Source of the DNA: a virus | Strand: one strand, 5' to 3' | IMG/VR virus record: IMGVR_UViG_3300047457_000738 | Span: 1 to 32,067 of that record | DNA length: 32,067 nt | In this document: piece after piece, positions 17,689 to 25,162 of the stretch | Position numbering within the stretch: the first letter of the stretch is position 1 | Layout of the letters: every line of letters begins with the position of its first letter | Program-made: the position numbers and the translations under genes | The notes under the pieces: generated by a model | The model's input: only the letters and a program-made list of their open reading frames with translations | The model's database searches: none | What the model was told of the DNA's origin: nothing

Positions 17689-17708
17689 GACAATTTAACA
17701 TCATTAGA
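17688..17708 (+). promoter_or_regulatory. Repeated 21-bp intergenic motif, copy 2
   Basis: This stretch differs from 4219-4239 at only two positions and also contains TTTAACATCA. It starts at the last base of the ejection-protein stop codon and lies 38 bases before the ATG of the tail fibre block (17746). The two copies mark starts of successive late gene blocks, as expected for a phage promoter or operator. I found no further exact core in the intergenic regions I examined by eye. Confidence 0.45.
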
Positions 17709-17745
17709 CCAGGTTAATCATACCGAACCTAACAAAGGGGGCTTA

Positions 17746-18114
17746 ATGCCAAGAAAAAATGTACTGTCGACATTTAAGGCCATTACTAACGGCGATATGT
17801 CGTCTATTATTGTTAGTCCTGTCACTAACGTCATGTTTTTAGATAATTTGATTATACAATTAAATTCTACAGGGACTCCAGCCGGGGAATATCTCGTAGA
17901 ATTCTCCGCAGACTACGATCAAGATGCGCAAGGAAACGTATTAAACGCTGGCAATTGGGTTGCATTAGCGTTGTCTCCATCACCAGTTATAACTACTTCA
18001 GGAACAATAATAATTGATCTGAATCAAATGCCAGCATCTTGGATGCGTTTGAGGTGGGTACCCACAAGCGGCACAGGTGTTTTAAACATGTTTTTATCGG
18101 CGAAAGAGATTTAA
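17746..18114 (+). CDS. Small beta-rich tail protein, related to the 23233 product
   Basis: The 122-residue protein is predicted to be all beta, without signal or membrane segment. The end reads ASWMRLRWVPTSGTGVLNMF; the protein at 23233 ends with FIRAQWVPTAGSGTVTINI, and both contain NW followed by strands of similar spacing. The two genes bracket the tail fibre block. Such proteins may be small adaptors or chaperones for fibres. A strong AAAGGGGG site precedes the ATG. Confidence 0.6.
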   Translation: MPRKNVLSTFKAITNGDMSSIIVSPVTNVMFLDNLIIQLNSTGTPAGEYLVEFSADYDQDAQGNVLNAGNWVALALSPSPVITTSGTIIIDLNQMPASWMRLRWVPTSGTGVLNMFLSAKEI

Positions 18115-18117
18115 CAC

Positions 18118-19974
18118 ATGGCAAATCTATACATACGTTTTCCATCGACCACGTTTTCTGGATCTATTGGCACGGTCACTGCGGAGCAACCTAACGGAGC
18201 ATTATTCCATTGCACGGTTGATGCATCTGCTCTGCCTACTGGTGCTGCTACATTGGCTGCGCAAACTGATGGATCTCAAAAGACTCAGTTAGTTGATAAA
18301 AATGGGTTAAATTTAACTACAACTTTGATTGGTAGCAAAGATGCTATCGACGTCAACATTGAATCATCAACATCTCAGGATGTTTTTGGGACTGATATTG
18401 CGTCTACTCGATATAATCAAATTGAAATTAATTTTGAATCAGCCCCAGGCGCAACTTATATTACAAATACTGCTTCTGGCGGAGGAGGTGTCACTTATAG
18501 CAACGGGCACGCTTTATATGAAACCGGCACAGCTGTAACCGCTGAGTCAAAAGGTGTATCTGTTAAAACAATTGAGTACAGACCAGGTGCAGAGGTCTAT
18601 TCTCTTTTTACAGCTGCGTTTACATTGCCGACAAGTGTTGACTCATATCAACGAATTGGTATTTATGATTCTACAAATGGATTTTTCATTGGGTATAACG
18701 GGACTAGTTTTGGTCTAACGCTGAGAAATAATTCAATTGATACATTTGTAAATCGATCATCCTGGAATGGTGATCTATTAACAGGTGCTGCTGGATCAGC
18801 TTTTACTCGCAACAATTCTCCAGAAGCTATCAATCTCCAATATTCAAATCTTTTCAGAATTCGTTTTGGTTGGTTAGGATCTGCATCTATTTTTTTTGAT
18901 GTCATGTCTCCTGACGGAGTTTGGGTCAATTTTCACACCGTAAAACAACCAAACACGTCATTAAATCCAAGTTTAACAAACCCTAATCTCCCGATGACGG
19001 TTGATGTAAGCAAAACATCGTCAGATGCTACAAATTTGATTATCTACACCGCATGTTGGGCTGGTGGAGCAACGTCAAGCTACACTAAAATTACAGACAC
19101 AATCAGTGACACAACGTTAGCGTCTATTACTCGATCTGTCATTACAGGCGTTACCACTGGCGGCGGTGGTGGTTATGTAAACGTCAAAGTTAACCCAAGT
19201 GGTGCACTCGTTGCAGACGTAACAGGATCTGTAACAGTGTCCGGTACTGTTGCAGCAACGCAAAGCGGAACATGGAACATTAACAATGTGTCGGGTACAA
19301 TATCTTTACCGACTGGAGCAGCTACAGAAACAACGCTATCAACGCTTAACGGAAAAGTAACTGCGTGCAATACTGGTAACGTAACAGTAGCAGCAAGTGC
19401 GCTACCGACAGGAGCAGCTACTGAATCTACTTTATCCACGCTAAATGGCAAAGTGACTGCATGTGATACTGGCAATGTTACAGTATCAGCTAGCGCACTT
19501 CCCACTGGGGCAGCAACTAGTGCAAAACAACCTGCACTTGGAACCGCAGGGACTGCATCTAGTGATGTAATCACAGTTCAAGGAATTTCCGGAATGACTG
19601 CGCTTAAAGTTGATGGAAGCGCAGTGACTCAACCAGTTTCTCAAAGCGGGACTTGGAGTGTAAAACCTGGGGGTTTAGCTAAAGCAAATGATTCTGTTTA
19701 CAATGATTATGCAACAAACATGGTGGATACGACGTCATATAATCAATTAGTTCCATCGCTTTCTAGCGCAGTGCAATGGGTTGATATATTTGATTCAAGT
19801 GGACAAGCTATGATTTTAGCCACAGGAGCAGCTGGAGCAGAAGTTAATGTCGCATATATTCCACCGGGTGGAATTTCACTAAATATCGCAATTGCTGCAT
19901 CTACTAGAATATCTATCAAAGGCTTAACTGGTAATGCGATTAGCGGTTACATTTTATTAAATTTCCGAGGTTAA
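18118..19974 (+). CDS. Tail fibre-type protein with LPTGAAT repeats
   Basis: The 618-residue protein has an N-terminal LPTGAATLAAQ segment, a middle domain (about 110-340) with beta-sandwich character and an aromatic-rich stretch (SIFFDVMSPDGVWVNFHT), and a repeat region. Three units of 32 residues start at residues 397, 429 and 461, each beginning LPTGAAT and containing LSTLNGKVTAC and GNVTV. A C-terminal domain (about 520-618) ends IKGLTGNAISGYILLNFRG. LPTGAAT repeats are frequent in phage tail appendages and probably form a trimeric fibre shaft. The stop is followed after one base by the next ATG. Confidence 0.7.
   Translation: MANLYIRFPSTTFSGSIGTVTAEQPNGALFHCTVDASALPTGAATLAAQTDGSQKTQLVDKNGLNLTTTLIGSKDAIDVNIESSTSQDVFGTDIASTRYNQIEINFESAPGATYITNTASGGGGVTYSNGHALYETGTAVTAESKGVSVKTIEYRPGAEVYSLFTAAFTLPTSVDSYQRIGIYDSTNGFFIGYNGTSFGLTLRNNSIDTFVNRSSWNGDLLTGAAGSAFTRNNSPEAINLQYSNLFRIRFGWLGSASIFFDVMSPDGVWVNFHTVKQPNTSLNPSLTNPNLPMTVDVSKTSSDATNLIIYTACWAGGATSSYTKITDTISDTTLASITRSVITGVTTGGGGGYVNVKVNPSGALVADVTGSVTVSGTVAATQSGTWNINNVSGTISLPTGAATETTLSTLNGKVTACNTGNVTVAASALPTGAATESTLSTLNGKVTACDTGNVTVSASALPTGAATSAKQPALGTAGTASSDVITVQGISGMTALKVDGSAVTQPVSQSGTWSVKPGGLAKANDSVYNDYATNMVDTTSYNQLVPSLSSAVQWVDIFDSSGQAMILATGAAGAEVNVAYIPPGGISLNIAIAASTRISIKGLTGNAISGYILLNFRG
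19306..19545 (+). repeat. Coding 96-bp tandem repeat (32-residue fibre unit)
   Basis: Units begin at 19306, 19402 and 19498; the third is partial. The protein units are nearly identical (the first two differ by few residues), while the DNA differs at many third codon positions. This points to selection on the protein with synonymous drift, and not to recent duplication. Confidence 0.75.
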
Positions 19975-19975
19975 A

Positions 19976-22228
19976 ATGAGTTCACCAATTCTTTGGGGTC
20001 CAAACAACACAGCAAATAATCTTCAAGCTAATTTTAATCAAACTGGACGGTTTGTCGGTGCAGCTATTGGTGTACCTTGGGCAACTGCTGTTACATATGC
20101 AGTTGGCGACATGGTCGTAAACGGGAACAATTCTTATTATTGTTTGCAAGCAAACACTGGCGGATCAACATTCGAAGCTGACTTTGCACTGGGTTATTGG
20201 AGACAAATTAATGTTCCGATTGTTGGGAAGAATTACGCACAAGTAGGCAGTAATTTTGAAAATAATACTGTTGGCGGTTGGCAATTATTTAATATTGCAG
20301 GTTATACCGCAGGTTCAGTTCCATCAACGGCTCCAACATTAGGATCAGCTTCCAGCATGACTGTAGCTGCGACGGCTACAAATCCTTTAAGTGGAAAATA
20401 TAGTTTACAAGTTTCTAATGTTGCATCTACGAATTTCACCGCAGGACAAGGAATCATTTCTCAAGTTTTTACAATTGATATTTCAGACCAAGCAAAAGTT
20501 CTAGCAACTAACTTTTTATACCAAGCTACAACTGGCGCATCATTTCAAAATTATTCTGGGACTTCTAGCAATACTTGGTCAATGTACATTTGGGATGTAA
20601 CTAATAGTCAATGGATTCAACCAGCAGGTGTATACAATTTTATTCAAAATGCAGGCGTAGGAAAATGTAGTGGTACTTGGCAAACGCCAAGCAATATGAC
20701 GCAGTTTCGCATTGCAATTTTATGCATACAAACTACTTCCGCGAGTAGCCCTGCTGTTAATACAATACAAACGACGTTTGACGATTTTTATGTTGGGCCT
20801 CAGCCATTTTCGATGGGTCCAGCAATGTCAGATGCTCAAAGTTATACTCCAACTGTAACAGGAAGTGGAGGTAATCCAAATTTAGGCACTAACTCTACTC
20901 AAATCGGGTATTGGCAACGCGCTGGCCAAAATATGAAGCTTTGGATTAAAGTAGCTGCTGGATCTTCCTCTACTTCAGGAACTGGATATTATGAATTTGG
21001 TATTCCTGACTTTGCCACAATCGACACAACTTACGTCAAATTAAATACTACACTTTCAAACACTAAAGGTAGTAATTCAACCGATGGCACTGCTATTGGG
21101 ATCGCTAATGTTGGAGATGCTACAACGACACGAAATGATGGCATAGGAACTGTAGTTGCATCAACCAACAAAAAGCTTGCTGTATTGTTGCAAGCACAAT
21201 CAGTTTCAACCACTACTTTATTAAATCAATCTTATGCATTTGGTGCTGCTGGTACAAATCTATATGATTTTAGTACCAACGGCGTGGGTGTTTGGATGGT
21301 GTGTGAATTTCCTGTTGTTGGGTGGGGATCAAATACTGTTCAAAGTGCAGATACTGATACAAGAGTAGTTGCAGCTAGTGTTTATAGGAGCATCAATCAA
21401 TCAATAAATTCAGGAGGTGCAGCAACTAAAGTACAATTTGCTTCAATAAAATTTGACACTAATGGTTCTTATGATGCTGTAACTAATTATCGTTACAATG
21501 TTAAAACTTCGGGTTTGTACTCTGTCAATGCGCAAGTTACATTTTCAGCTAATTCTACAAATATTAGAATAATACTTATATATAAAAATGGAGCTGAATA
21601 TTCCAGAGTGATTGTTGGCAATACATTAGCAGCACAACCAGCATATGTTAATAATGATGCTTTTATTAGTTGTGTTGCCGGTGACTACATAGAAATTTAT
21701 GCATATCAAGATTCTGGCAGTGTTTTAAATATTGTAGGAAGTGAATCAACATATTTATATGTCCAACGACTCTCAGGCCCTGCCGTCGTACAAGCAAGTG
21801 AGACTGTGGCTGCACGTTACATATCTGCTTCAAGTGCAGCTTGGCCTGCAGTAGAAACAGCTTTTAATCCTAGCGCAAAAGATTATGACACACACAACGC
21901 TTACAATCCAACCACTGGAATATTTACAGTTCCAGTTAGTGGAAAATACCGAATCACTTTACGAAGTAATGGAACTGGTACAGCAACAAGTACCAGTTCA
22001 TTAATTACAAGAATTTATGGCGGATCTACAGGATCAACTTTGTATTCAGTAAACGCAAACTCAGTCAATTTTACTAACGGATTCTATGCATCAAATGAAA
22101 ATAATGTGACTATTCAAGCCAATGCTGGCGATCAAATTAAAGGTACTTATCAAGTAACCGCAACTAATCCAAATTTAGGCGGAAATACTGGGGCAACTTA
22201 TATTGAATTTTTACGCGTAGGTAACTAA
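19976..22228 (+). CDS. Receptor-binding tail protein with carbohydrate-binding and two C1q-like domains
   Basis: The 750-residue protein shows several modules. Residues about 33-80 resemble a small carbohydrate-binding module (VTYAVGDMVVNGNNSYYCL then GYWRQI). Residues about 85-265 look like a jelly-roll domain. Residues about 285-400 begin SYTPTVTGSGGNPNLGTNS and IGYWQRAGQNM, found in many phage tail tips. The C-terminus has two C1q/TNF-like sandwich domains: about 460-600 (SGLYSVNAQVTFSANS, IYKNG, GDYIEIYAYQDSG) and about 605-750 (VSGKYRITLRSNG, NAGDQIKGTY). C1q-like heads form trimers and are well suited to bind receptors. I expect this to be the host-recognition protein. Confidence 0.7.
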   Translation: MSSPILWGPNNTANNLQANFNQTGRFVGAAIGVPWATAVTYAVGDMVVNGNNSYYCLQANTGGSTFEADFALGYWRQINVPIVGKNYAQVGSNFENNTVGGWQLFNIAGYTAGSVPSTAPTLGSASSMTVAATATNPLSGKYSLQVSNVASTNFTAGQGIISQVFTIDISDQAKVLATNFLYQATTGASFQNYSGTSSNTWSMYIWDVTNSQWIQPAGVYNFIQNAGVGKCSGTWQTPSNMTQFRIAILCIQTTSASSPAVNTIQTTFDDFYVGPQPFSMGPAMSDAQSYTPTVTGSGGNPNLGTNSTQIGYWQRAGQNMKLWIKVAAGSSSTSGTGYYEFGIPDFATIDTTYVKLNTTLSNTKGSNSTDGTAIGIANVGDATTTRNDGIGTVVASTNKKLAVLLQAQSVSTTTLLNQSYAFGAAGTNLYDFSTNGVGVWMVCEFPVVGWGSNTVQSADTDTRVVAASVYRSINQSINSGGAATKVQFASIKFDTNGSYDAVTNYRYNVKTSGLYSVNAQVTFSANSTNIRIILIYKNGAEYSRVIVGNTLAAQPAYVNNDAFISCVAGDYIEIYAYQDSGSVLNIVGSESTYLYVQRLSGPAVVQASETVAARYISASSAAWPAVETAFNPSAKDYDTHNAYNPTTGIFTVPVSGKYRITLRSNGTGTATSTSSLITRIYGGSTGSTLYSVNANSVNFTNGFYASNENNVTIQANAGDQIKGTYQVTATNPNLGGNTGATYIEFLRVGN

Positions 22229-22229
22229 C

Positions 22230-22364
22230 ATGAAACTATTTCTATTAGCATTATTGTTGTTATCAGGCTGCGCAACGCAAGCAATAGTAAAAAAACAATC
22301 ATGTCATGAAATCCAAGGTACTGATGAATTGAAATGTGACAAAGTAATTAGAATATTTCAATGA
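22230..22364 (+). CDS. Small lipoprotein
   Basis: A 44-residue frame starts at ATG 22230 with AGGT seven bases before it. It encodes MKLFLLALLLLSGC, a clear lipoprotein signal with a lipobox (LSGC, Cys at 14), followed by a short 30-residue tail with two further Cys. The stop overlaps the next ATG as ATGA at 22361-22364. It would be anchored to a membrane leaflet from outside the cytoplasm. It could be an outer-membrane spanin subunit, a superinfection-exclusion lipoprotein or another envelope modifier. The lysis cassette encodes a separate lipoprotein, so exclusion is an attractive alternative. Confidence 0.75.
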   Translation: MKLFLLALLLLSGCATQAIVKKQSCHEIQGTDELKCDKVIRIFQ

Positions 22365-23041
22365 TTGATATAAGAGCAGATTTTAAAAGTTTAATTGGTG
22401 ACTGGGGTTTGATTACGTCAAGACCTGGAGAAACTCGTTGTGATAATGGGGCTTTATTTACAACCGAATATTATTTATGTTTAAAAAGACATAAACAAAT
22501 ATTACCAAGTGACATTGATAACTTTCAAAATCTGCTCAATCAATTAATGATCCAACCTGGGATGACATTGCGTCAACCAGGATATATCGCTATAGATTCA
22601 CCTGACAATCTAATTGCTTTTGCAATAGCAACAAAAGTCTTTGGATGTGACTTTGCGCATAGGATTTTAGCTTATGGCAAAACAACATTTCCGCGATATG
22701 TTTTAAATCCTGTTAACCCTGGAAAATTTGAAGCACAAGCATGGTTTGGAAGACAACCAGGATTAATAGGATTTTTGAAATATTGTTCGGGAAAATGGGT
22801 AAATCCTTTTGAATGGTTGTGTTTGTATGCAGGTATAATCATCACAACCAGAAGACCAAAAGAAGACACAAGTGATAAAATGCTCACGCAGTTAATTGTT
22901 GAGCAATTGCCTGATACTTTTATAGCAAATAAAATAAAAGAATATTGGTCAAATTATGTCCAAAATACATATGGAAATTTGAATAATCTTGTCCGCATCT
23001 TCTTTCCAGGTGATAATCCATTCGGGAGGTGGTGGACATGA
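22361..23041 (+). CDS. Hypothetical protein, 226 residues
   Basis: I do not recognise this family. The protein is globular with many aromatic residues, and mixed helix with WFGRQPGLIGFLKYCSG and PFEWLCLYAGIII in the middle. There is no signal peptide. It starts DIRADFKSLIGDWGLITSRPGETRCDNGALFTTEYYL in outline (residues 3-39), which looks like a phage tail-end or particle-associated enzyme, and an all-helical fold is plausible. It is coupled to the lipoprotein before it and to the membrane protein after it (ATGA overlaps at both ends), so the three may act together at the envelope. Confidence 0.6.
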   Translation: MIDIRADFKSLIGDWGLITSRPGETRCDNGALFTTEYYLCLKRHKQILPSDIDNFQNLLNQLMIQPGMTLRQPGYIAIDSPDNLIAFAIATKVFGCDFAHRILAYGKTTFPRYVLNPVNPGKFEAQAWFGRQPGLIGFLKYCSGKWVNPFEWLCLYAGIIITTRRPKEDTSDKMLTQLIVEQLPDTFIANKIKEYWSNYVQNTYGNLNNLVRIFFPGDNPFGRWWT

Positions 23042-23232
23042 CTATTGATCAAATATTACAAATTTGTATTAGCATCATTGGATTTATGATTGTTTTTGGC
23101 ATCAATAAAATATCAAAAGATTTACACGATATTGCGTCATCAGTAGATCAACTAAATTACAAAATGGCTACAATTGTTGAACGTGTTGACACTCATGAAA
23201 AACGAATAAATAAAATAGAGGAGAAATTATAA
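23038..23232 (+). CDS. Small membrane protein with coiled-coil tail
   Basis: I choose ATG 23038, since GGGAGG stands eight bases before it; the GTG at 23029 lies on the ribosome-binding site itself. The 64-residue product has one membrane helix (about residues 7-23, LQICISIIGFMIVFGI) and a C-terminal coiled coil with heptads (VDQLNYKMATIVERVDTHEKRI). This layout resembles XhlA-type haemolysin-like proteins, which assist holins, or a small spanin-like protein. It is outside the main lysis cassette. Confidence 0.65.
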   Translation: MTIDQILQICISIIGFMIVFGINKISKDLHDIASSVDQLNYKMATIVERVDTHEKRINKIEEKL

Positions 23233-23559
23233 ATGAGAAATTTAAGCCAAGCAATTATCTATAAAGCTAATGCTTCTTTAACTGTAGATAGTAATGCTAT
23301 CGATTGCAGCCAAATTTATGCAGTAAGCTTGCAAGCTAATTTTAGCAGCAATACGCTAGAGGGGAATCTAGTATTGCAAGGATCAAATGATTTAACTACA
23401 CCAACAAACTGGTCAAATATTGATTCTGAAACTGTTACAACCGGATCTGTCACATTGATACCAACAACGCAAATTTGTTATCAATTTATTCGTGCCCAAT
23501 GGGTTCCAACTGCTGGAAGTGGGACTGTAACTATAAATATTAACAGCCAAGGATTTTAA
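23233..23559 (+). CDS. Small beta-rich structural protein, related to the 17746 product
   Basis: The 108-residue beta-rich protein carries LVLQGSNDLTTPTNW and ends RAQWVPTAGSGTVTINI. The end matches the 17746 product. There is no membrane segment. It closes the late operon. The stop overlaps the stop of a convergent minus-strand gene by four bases (23556-23559). Confidence 0.6.
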   Translation: MRNLSQAIIYKANASLTVDSNAIDCSQIYAVSLQANFSSNTLEGNLVLQGSNDLTTPTNWSNIDSETVTTGSVTLIPTTQICYQFIRAQWVPTAGSGTVTININSQGF

Positions 23560-23711
23560 TTGTTTAAAAGAGGTTTTACAATTTCACGAAATAATTCCGC
23601 GAAATTTCCTCTATATTTTTCAGACGCAACTTTTTTTAGCTTTTTAACGTCTTTTAAACGCAGGCGGACTGATACTGTTTGAAATTCTTGGGTCATTTTT
23701 TTTTTCTTCAT
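23556..23711 (-). CDS. Small ribbon-helix-helix DNA-binding protein
   Basis: This 51-residue minus-strand frame starts at ATG 23711, with AGGA five bases before it; a second ATG at 23696 lies four codons in-frame later, after an A10 run. The sequence QTVSVRLRLKDVKKLKKVA then YRGNFAELFREIV has the beta-strand (TVSVRLRL) and two-helix layout of Arc/CopG/MetJ-type dimers that bind operators through the strand. The 3' end overlaps the convergent late gene. The 5' end overlaps the preceding minus-strand gene by 68 bases in another frame. It is the only recognisable repressor-like protein at this end of the genome and could control early or late switching. Confidence 0.7.
   Translation of the reverse strand: MKKKKMTQEFQTVSVRLRLKDVKKLKKVASEKYRGNFAELFREIVKPLLNN
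23569..23620 (+). terminator. Possible terminator at the convergent gene end
   Basis: AGAGG (23569-23573) pairs with CCTCT (23608-23612), and inside it AATTTC (23580-23585) pairs with GAAATT (23601-23606), followed by TATATTTTT. The stem is interrupted by an uneven internal loop, so this is weaker than the other terminators. It lies inside the 3' part of the minus-strand RHH gene. Confidence 0.35.
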
Positions 23712-23922
23712 TTTCATCCTTTTCTAATAAATTAAAAATCTCTTTCTCGAGATCTATGTCATATTTTGCATAAACTAAATCACCACGCGACGAATAAAAA
23801 CGTGCCGGATTTGATGCGGCAATAACTTGGCAGAGGATTTCTGCAAATGTAACTACTGCGTCGCGTTGATCATTTGTAAAATCTTCGCTTAATAAAAGCC
23901 ATCTTTTTTTAAAATTATTCAT
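23644..23922 (-). CDS. Hypothetical 92-residue early protein
   Basis: I place the start at ATG 23922 (MNNFKKRWLLL), which overlaps the stop of the upstream zinc protein by eight bases; the longer open frame to 23982 lies inside that gene. The protein is helical and acidic, with YDIDLEKEIFNLLEKDENEE before the end, and has no motif I recognise. The last 20 residues (PRISNSISPPAFKRR) are encoded in the overlap with the RHH gene, right after an A10 run that could allow slippage into the RHH frame. The function is unknown. Its group suggests a role in DNA metabolism or host takeover. Confidence 0.6.
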   Translation of the reverse strand: MNNFKKRWLLLSEDFTNDQRDAVVTFAEILCQVIAASNPARFYSSRGDLVYAKYDIDLEKEIFNLLEKDENEEKKNDPRISNSISPPAFKRR

Positions 23923-24100
23923 TGTTATTTTTAGCTTTTGTAATTGTCCTTTGACGATGTTTAAAACACATGTCACCAACAATAATGTTTTTTTTACAAG
24001 TTGGGTGCAAGCATTTTTTTTTCCGACACGGTACGCACATTTGAAATTTATTTAAAACTGGTTTTTTACATCTTTTACACGGTAAATGGCTACTTCGCAT
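23915..24100 (-). CDS. Small zinc-binding Cys/His-rich protein
   Basis: The 61-residue product has three or four metal-binding knuckles: CKRC at 8-11, CVPC at about 22-25, then CLHPTC, then C and H (MCFKHR). It is basic overall. Such treble-clef or zinc-ribbon mini-proteins bind nucleic acid or partners in phages. It overlaps the VRR-NUC gene before it by 11 bases and the 92-residue gene after it by eight, so the three are coupled. Confidence 0.6.
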   Translation of the reverse strand: MRSSHLPCKRCKKPVLNKFQMCVPCRKKKCLHPTCKKNIIVGDMCFKHRQRTITKAKNNNE

Positions 24101-24584
24101 TTCTTATATCTTTCCAAATATCGCGATATTTAATTTTTAATTCTTCAGGTAATAAAACAATGAATTTAGATATTTCATCTACGTTTTTATTACTTTTTAA
24201 TAATGCAATGAGTGCTTCTTCTAATGTGATCCCGTCCCATTTTTTTGAATCCATTTTTTCCCCCAAATTATGGATTACATCATCTATAGATCTTGCAACA
24301 AACGCTAACCCACCGAGTTTATTGACTTTGTCTATAAATAATTTCTGATCTGACGATACTTTTCCAGTTTTAGTTTTGACTTCAATCGCTAACAATCGTC
24401 CGTTTGGCAAAATTCCAAGGATGTCTGATATGCCTTTGATTCTATAAGGATCTACATTACGTCGAAAAACCCCAGCTTTTGCATCATAAATTCCAACCCT
24501 GTCAGTAACCCAAAAATAAATGTCTTCATATTTTAGTTTTAAGTATGAGCATATCAATCTTTTTATTCTTGTTTCGGGTGTCAT
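24090..24584 (-). CDS. VRR-NUC domain nuclease
   Basis: The 164-residue protein is a PD-(D/E)xK nuclease of the VRR-NUC type. Key positions are GISDILGIL with Asp 54, then LLAIEVKTKTGKVSSDQ with Glu 68, Lys 70 and Gln 80, then a strand-helix GGLAFVARS. Phage VRR-NUC proteins are structure-selective nucleases acting on branched DNA and can serve as Holliday-junction or flap resolvases; here it probably resolves joint molecules made by the ERF protein before packaging. A C-terminal helical part (about 105-164) is not part of the core. The ATG has no ribosome-binding site and lies seven bases after a TATAAT box, so the message is probably leaderless. Confidence 0.85.
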   Translation of the reverse strand: MTPETRIKRLICSYLKLKYEDIYFWVTDRVGIYDAKAGVFRRNVDPYRIKGISDILGILPNGRLLAIEVKTKTGKVSSDQKLFIDKVNKLGGLAFVARSIDDVIHNLGEKMDSKKWDGITLEEALIALLKSNKNVDEISKFIVLLPEELKIKYRDIWKDIRNAK

Positions 24585-24616
24585 TTAAAACATTATACAT
24601 AATATTATGTTTTAAA
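24582..24616 (-). promoter_or_regulatory. Promoter and operator of the VRR-NUC operon, likely leaderless
   Basis: On the minus strand TATAAT lies at 24597-24592, then seven bases, then ATG (24584-24582), so transcription should start at or next to the start codon. Two perfect 10-bp inverted arms, TTTAAAACAT (24584-24593) and ATGTTTTAAA (24607-24616), flank the box, with a 12-bp palindrome CATAATATTATG (24598-24609) between them. A dimeric repressor here would block RNA polymerase. The -35 region is poor. Confidence 0.55.
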
Positions 24617-24617
24617 T

Positions 24618-24653
24618 AAAAAAACGATGCACTCTATATGATTAGAGTGCATC
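24618..24653 (-). terminator. Terminator between the ERF and VRR-NUC groups
   Basis: A perfect 10-bp inverted repeat (GATGCACTCT at 24626-24635 and AGAGTGCATC at 24644-24653) with an eight-base loop is followed on the minus strand by G and seven T. It ends transcripts coming from the 24723-25933 genes and abuts the next promoter. Confidence 0.85.
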
Positions 24654-24722
24654 AAATAATACGGTTTTTCTAGGTCGTCAGAAAATTTTAAACACGTTCC
24701 TTGTCCGTATTAATTAAAACTA

Positions 24723-24980
24723 TCAAAAAGTTGAGTAAAATTCTTTTAGTTCGTTATTAATATCATTTTTAAAATTATCAGACATTTCAAACGCGTCCAA
24801 AACTTGCTCAAGTAGACTAGCTAATTGATTAGCAGATCCGATTCTTCGTTTTAGACGTGCATTTTCTTTTTCCAAAAGCTCTACGTAGTTATTATCATGC
24901 ATTTGCACTGGAATAGATACGTTTAGACCGCAACGACATACAGATAAAACATTATAAACACTAGTTTTAGATATATTCAT
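24723..24980 (-). CDS. Hypothetical 85-residue protein with N-terminal HTH-like segment
   Basis: The first 24 residues (MNISKTSVYNVLSVCRCG) look like the recognition end of a helix-turn-helix; the rest is a charged coiled coil (VELLEKENARLKRRIG) and an acidic end. The start overlaps the upstream zinc-ribbon stop by ATGA. It may be a small regulator or an ERF partner. I do not recognise the family. Confidence 0.6.
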   Translation of the reverse strand: MNISKTSVYNVLSVCRCGLNVSIPVQMHDNNYVELLEKENARLKRRIGSANQLASLLEQVLDAFEMSDNFKNDINNELKEFYSTF

Positions 24981-25162
24981 TTTAATTTTTTTCTAGCTCG
25001 ATATTCTAAACTTCTTAATTTTGCGCATTTTCTACAACATTGAGCGCCTGTTTTTGTATGAATATATGTGTTTGTTTTGTCAAATATATGACCACGTTTA
25101 CAGCGCACTTTGCGCCAAGATTCTTTTCTACCTTTCCAAAACTCATCATCAAATTTAGTCAT
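24977..25162 (-). CDS. Zinc-ribbon protein resembling the N-terminal part of phage HNH proteins
   Basis: The 61-residue protein contains CKRGHIFDKTNTYIHTK then QCCRKC: a C-x-x-G-H ... C-C-x-x-C pattern that in many phage HNH endonucleases stands before the nuclease core. The core (H-N-H) itself is absent, so this is a stand-alone zinc domain and not an active nuclease. The C-terminus is strongly basic (RARKKLK), suggesting nucleic acid binding. It overlaps ERF and the 85-residue gene by four bases each. Confidence 0.6.
   Translation of the reverse strand: MTKFDDEFWKGRKESWRKVRCKRGHIFDKTNTYIHTKTGAQCCRKCAKLRSLEYRARKKLK

Noticed and set aside
19306-19545. CRISPR-like array
   Set aside because: The 96-bp units are coding, in frame and without spacers.
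19173-19574. Minus-strand open frame of 133 residues
   Set aside because: It is a mirror of the LPTGAAT repeat region of the fibre gene; its Val/Ala-rich repeats are the reverse reading of the plus-strand repeats.
24001-24348. Plus-strand open frame opposite the VRR-NUC and zinc genes
   Set aside because: The minus-strand genes here have clear domain motifs and tight overlaps; the plus frame is a low-complexity Phe/Leu/Ser shadow.
24977-25162. Active HNH endonuclease
   Set aside because: Only the zinc-ribbon pattern is present; there is no downstream H-N-H core in the 61 residues.
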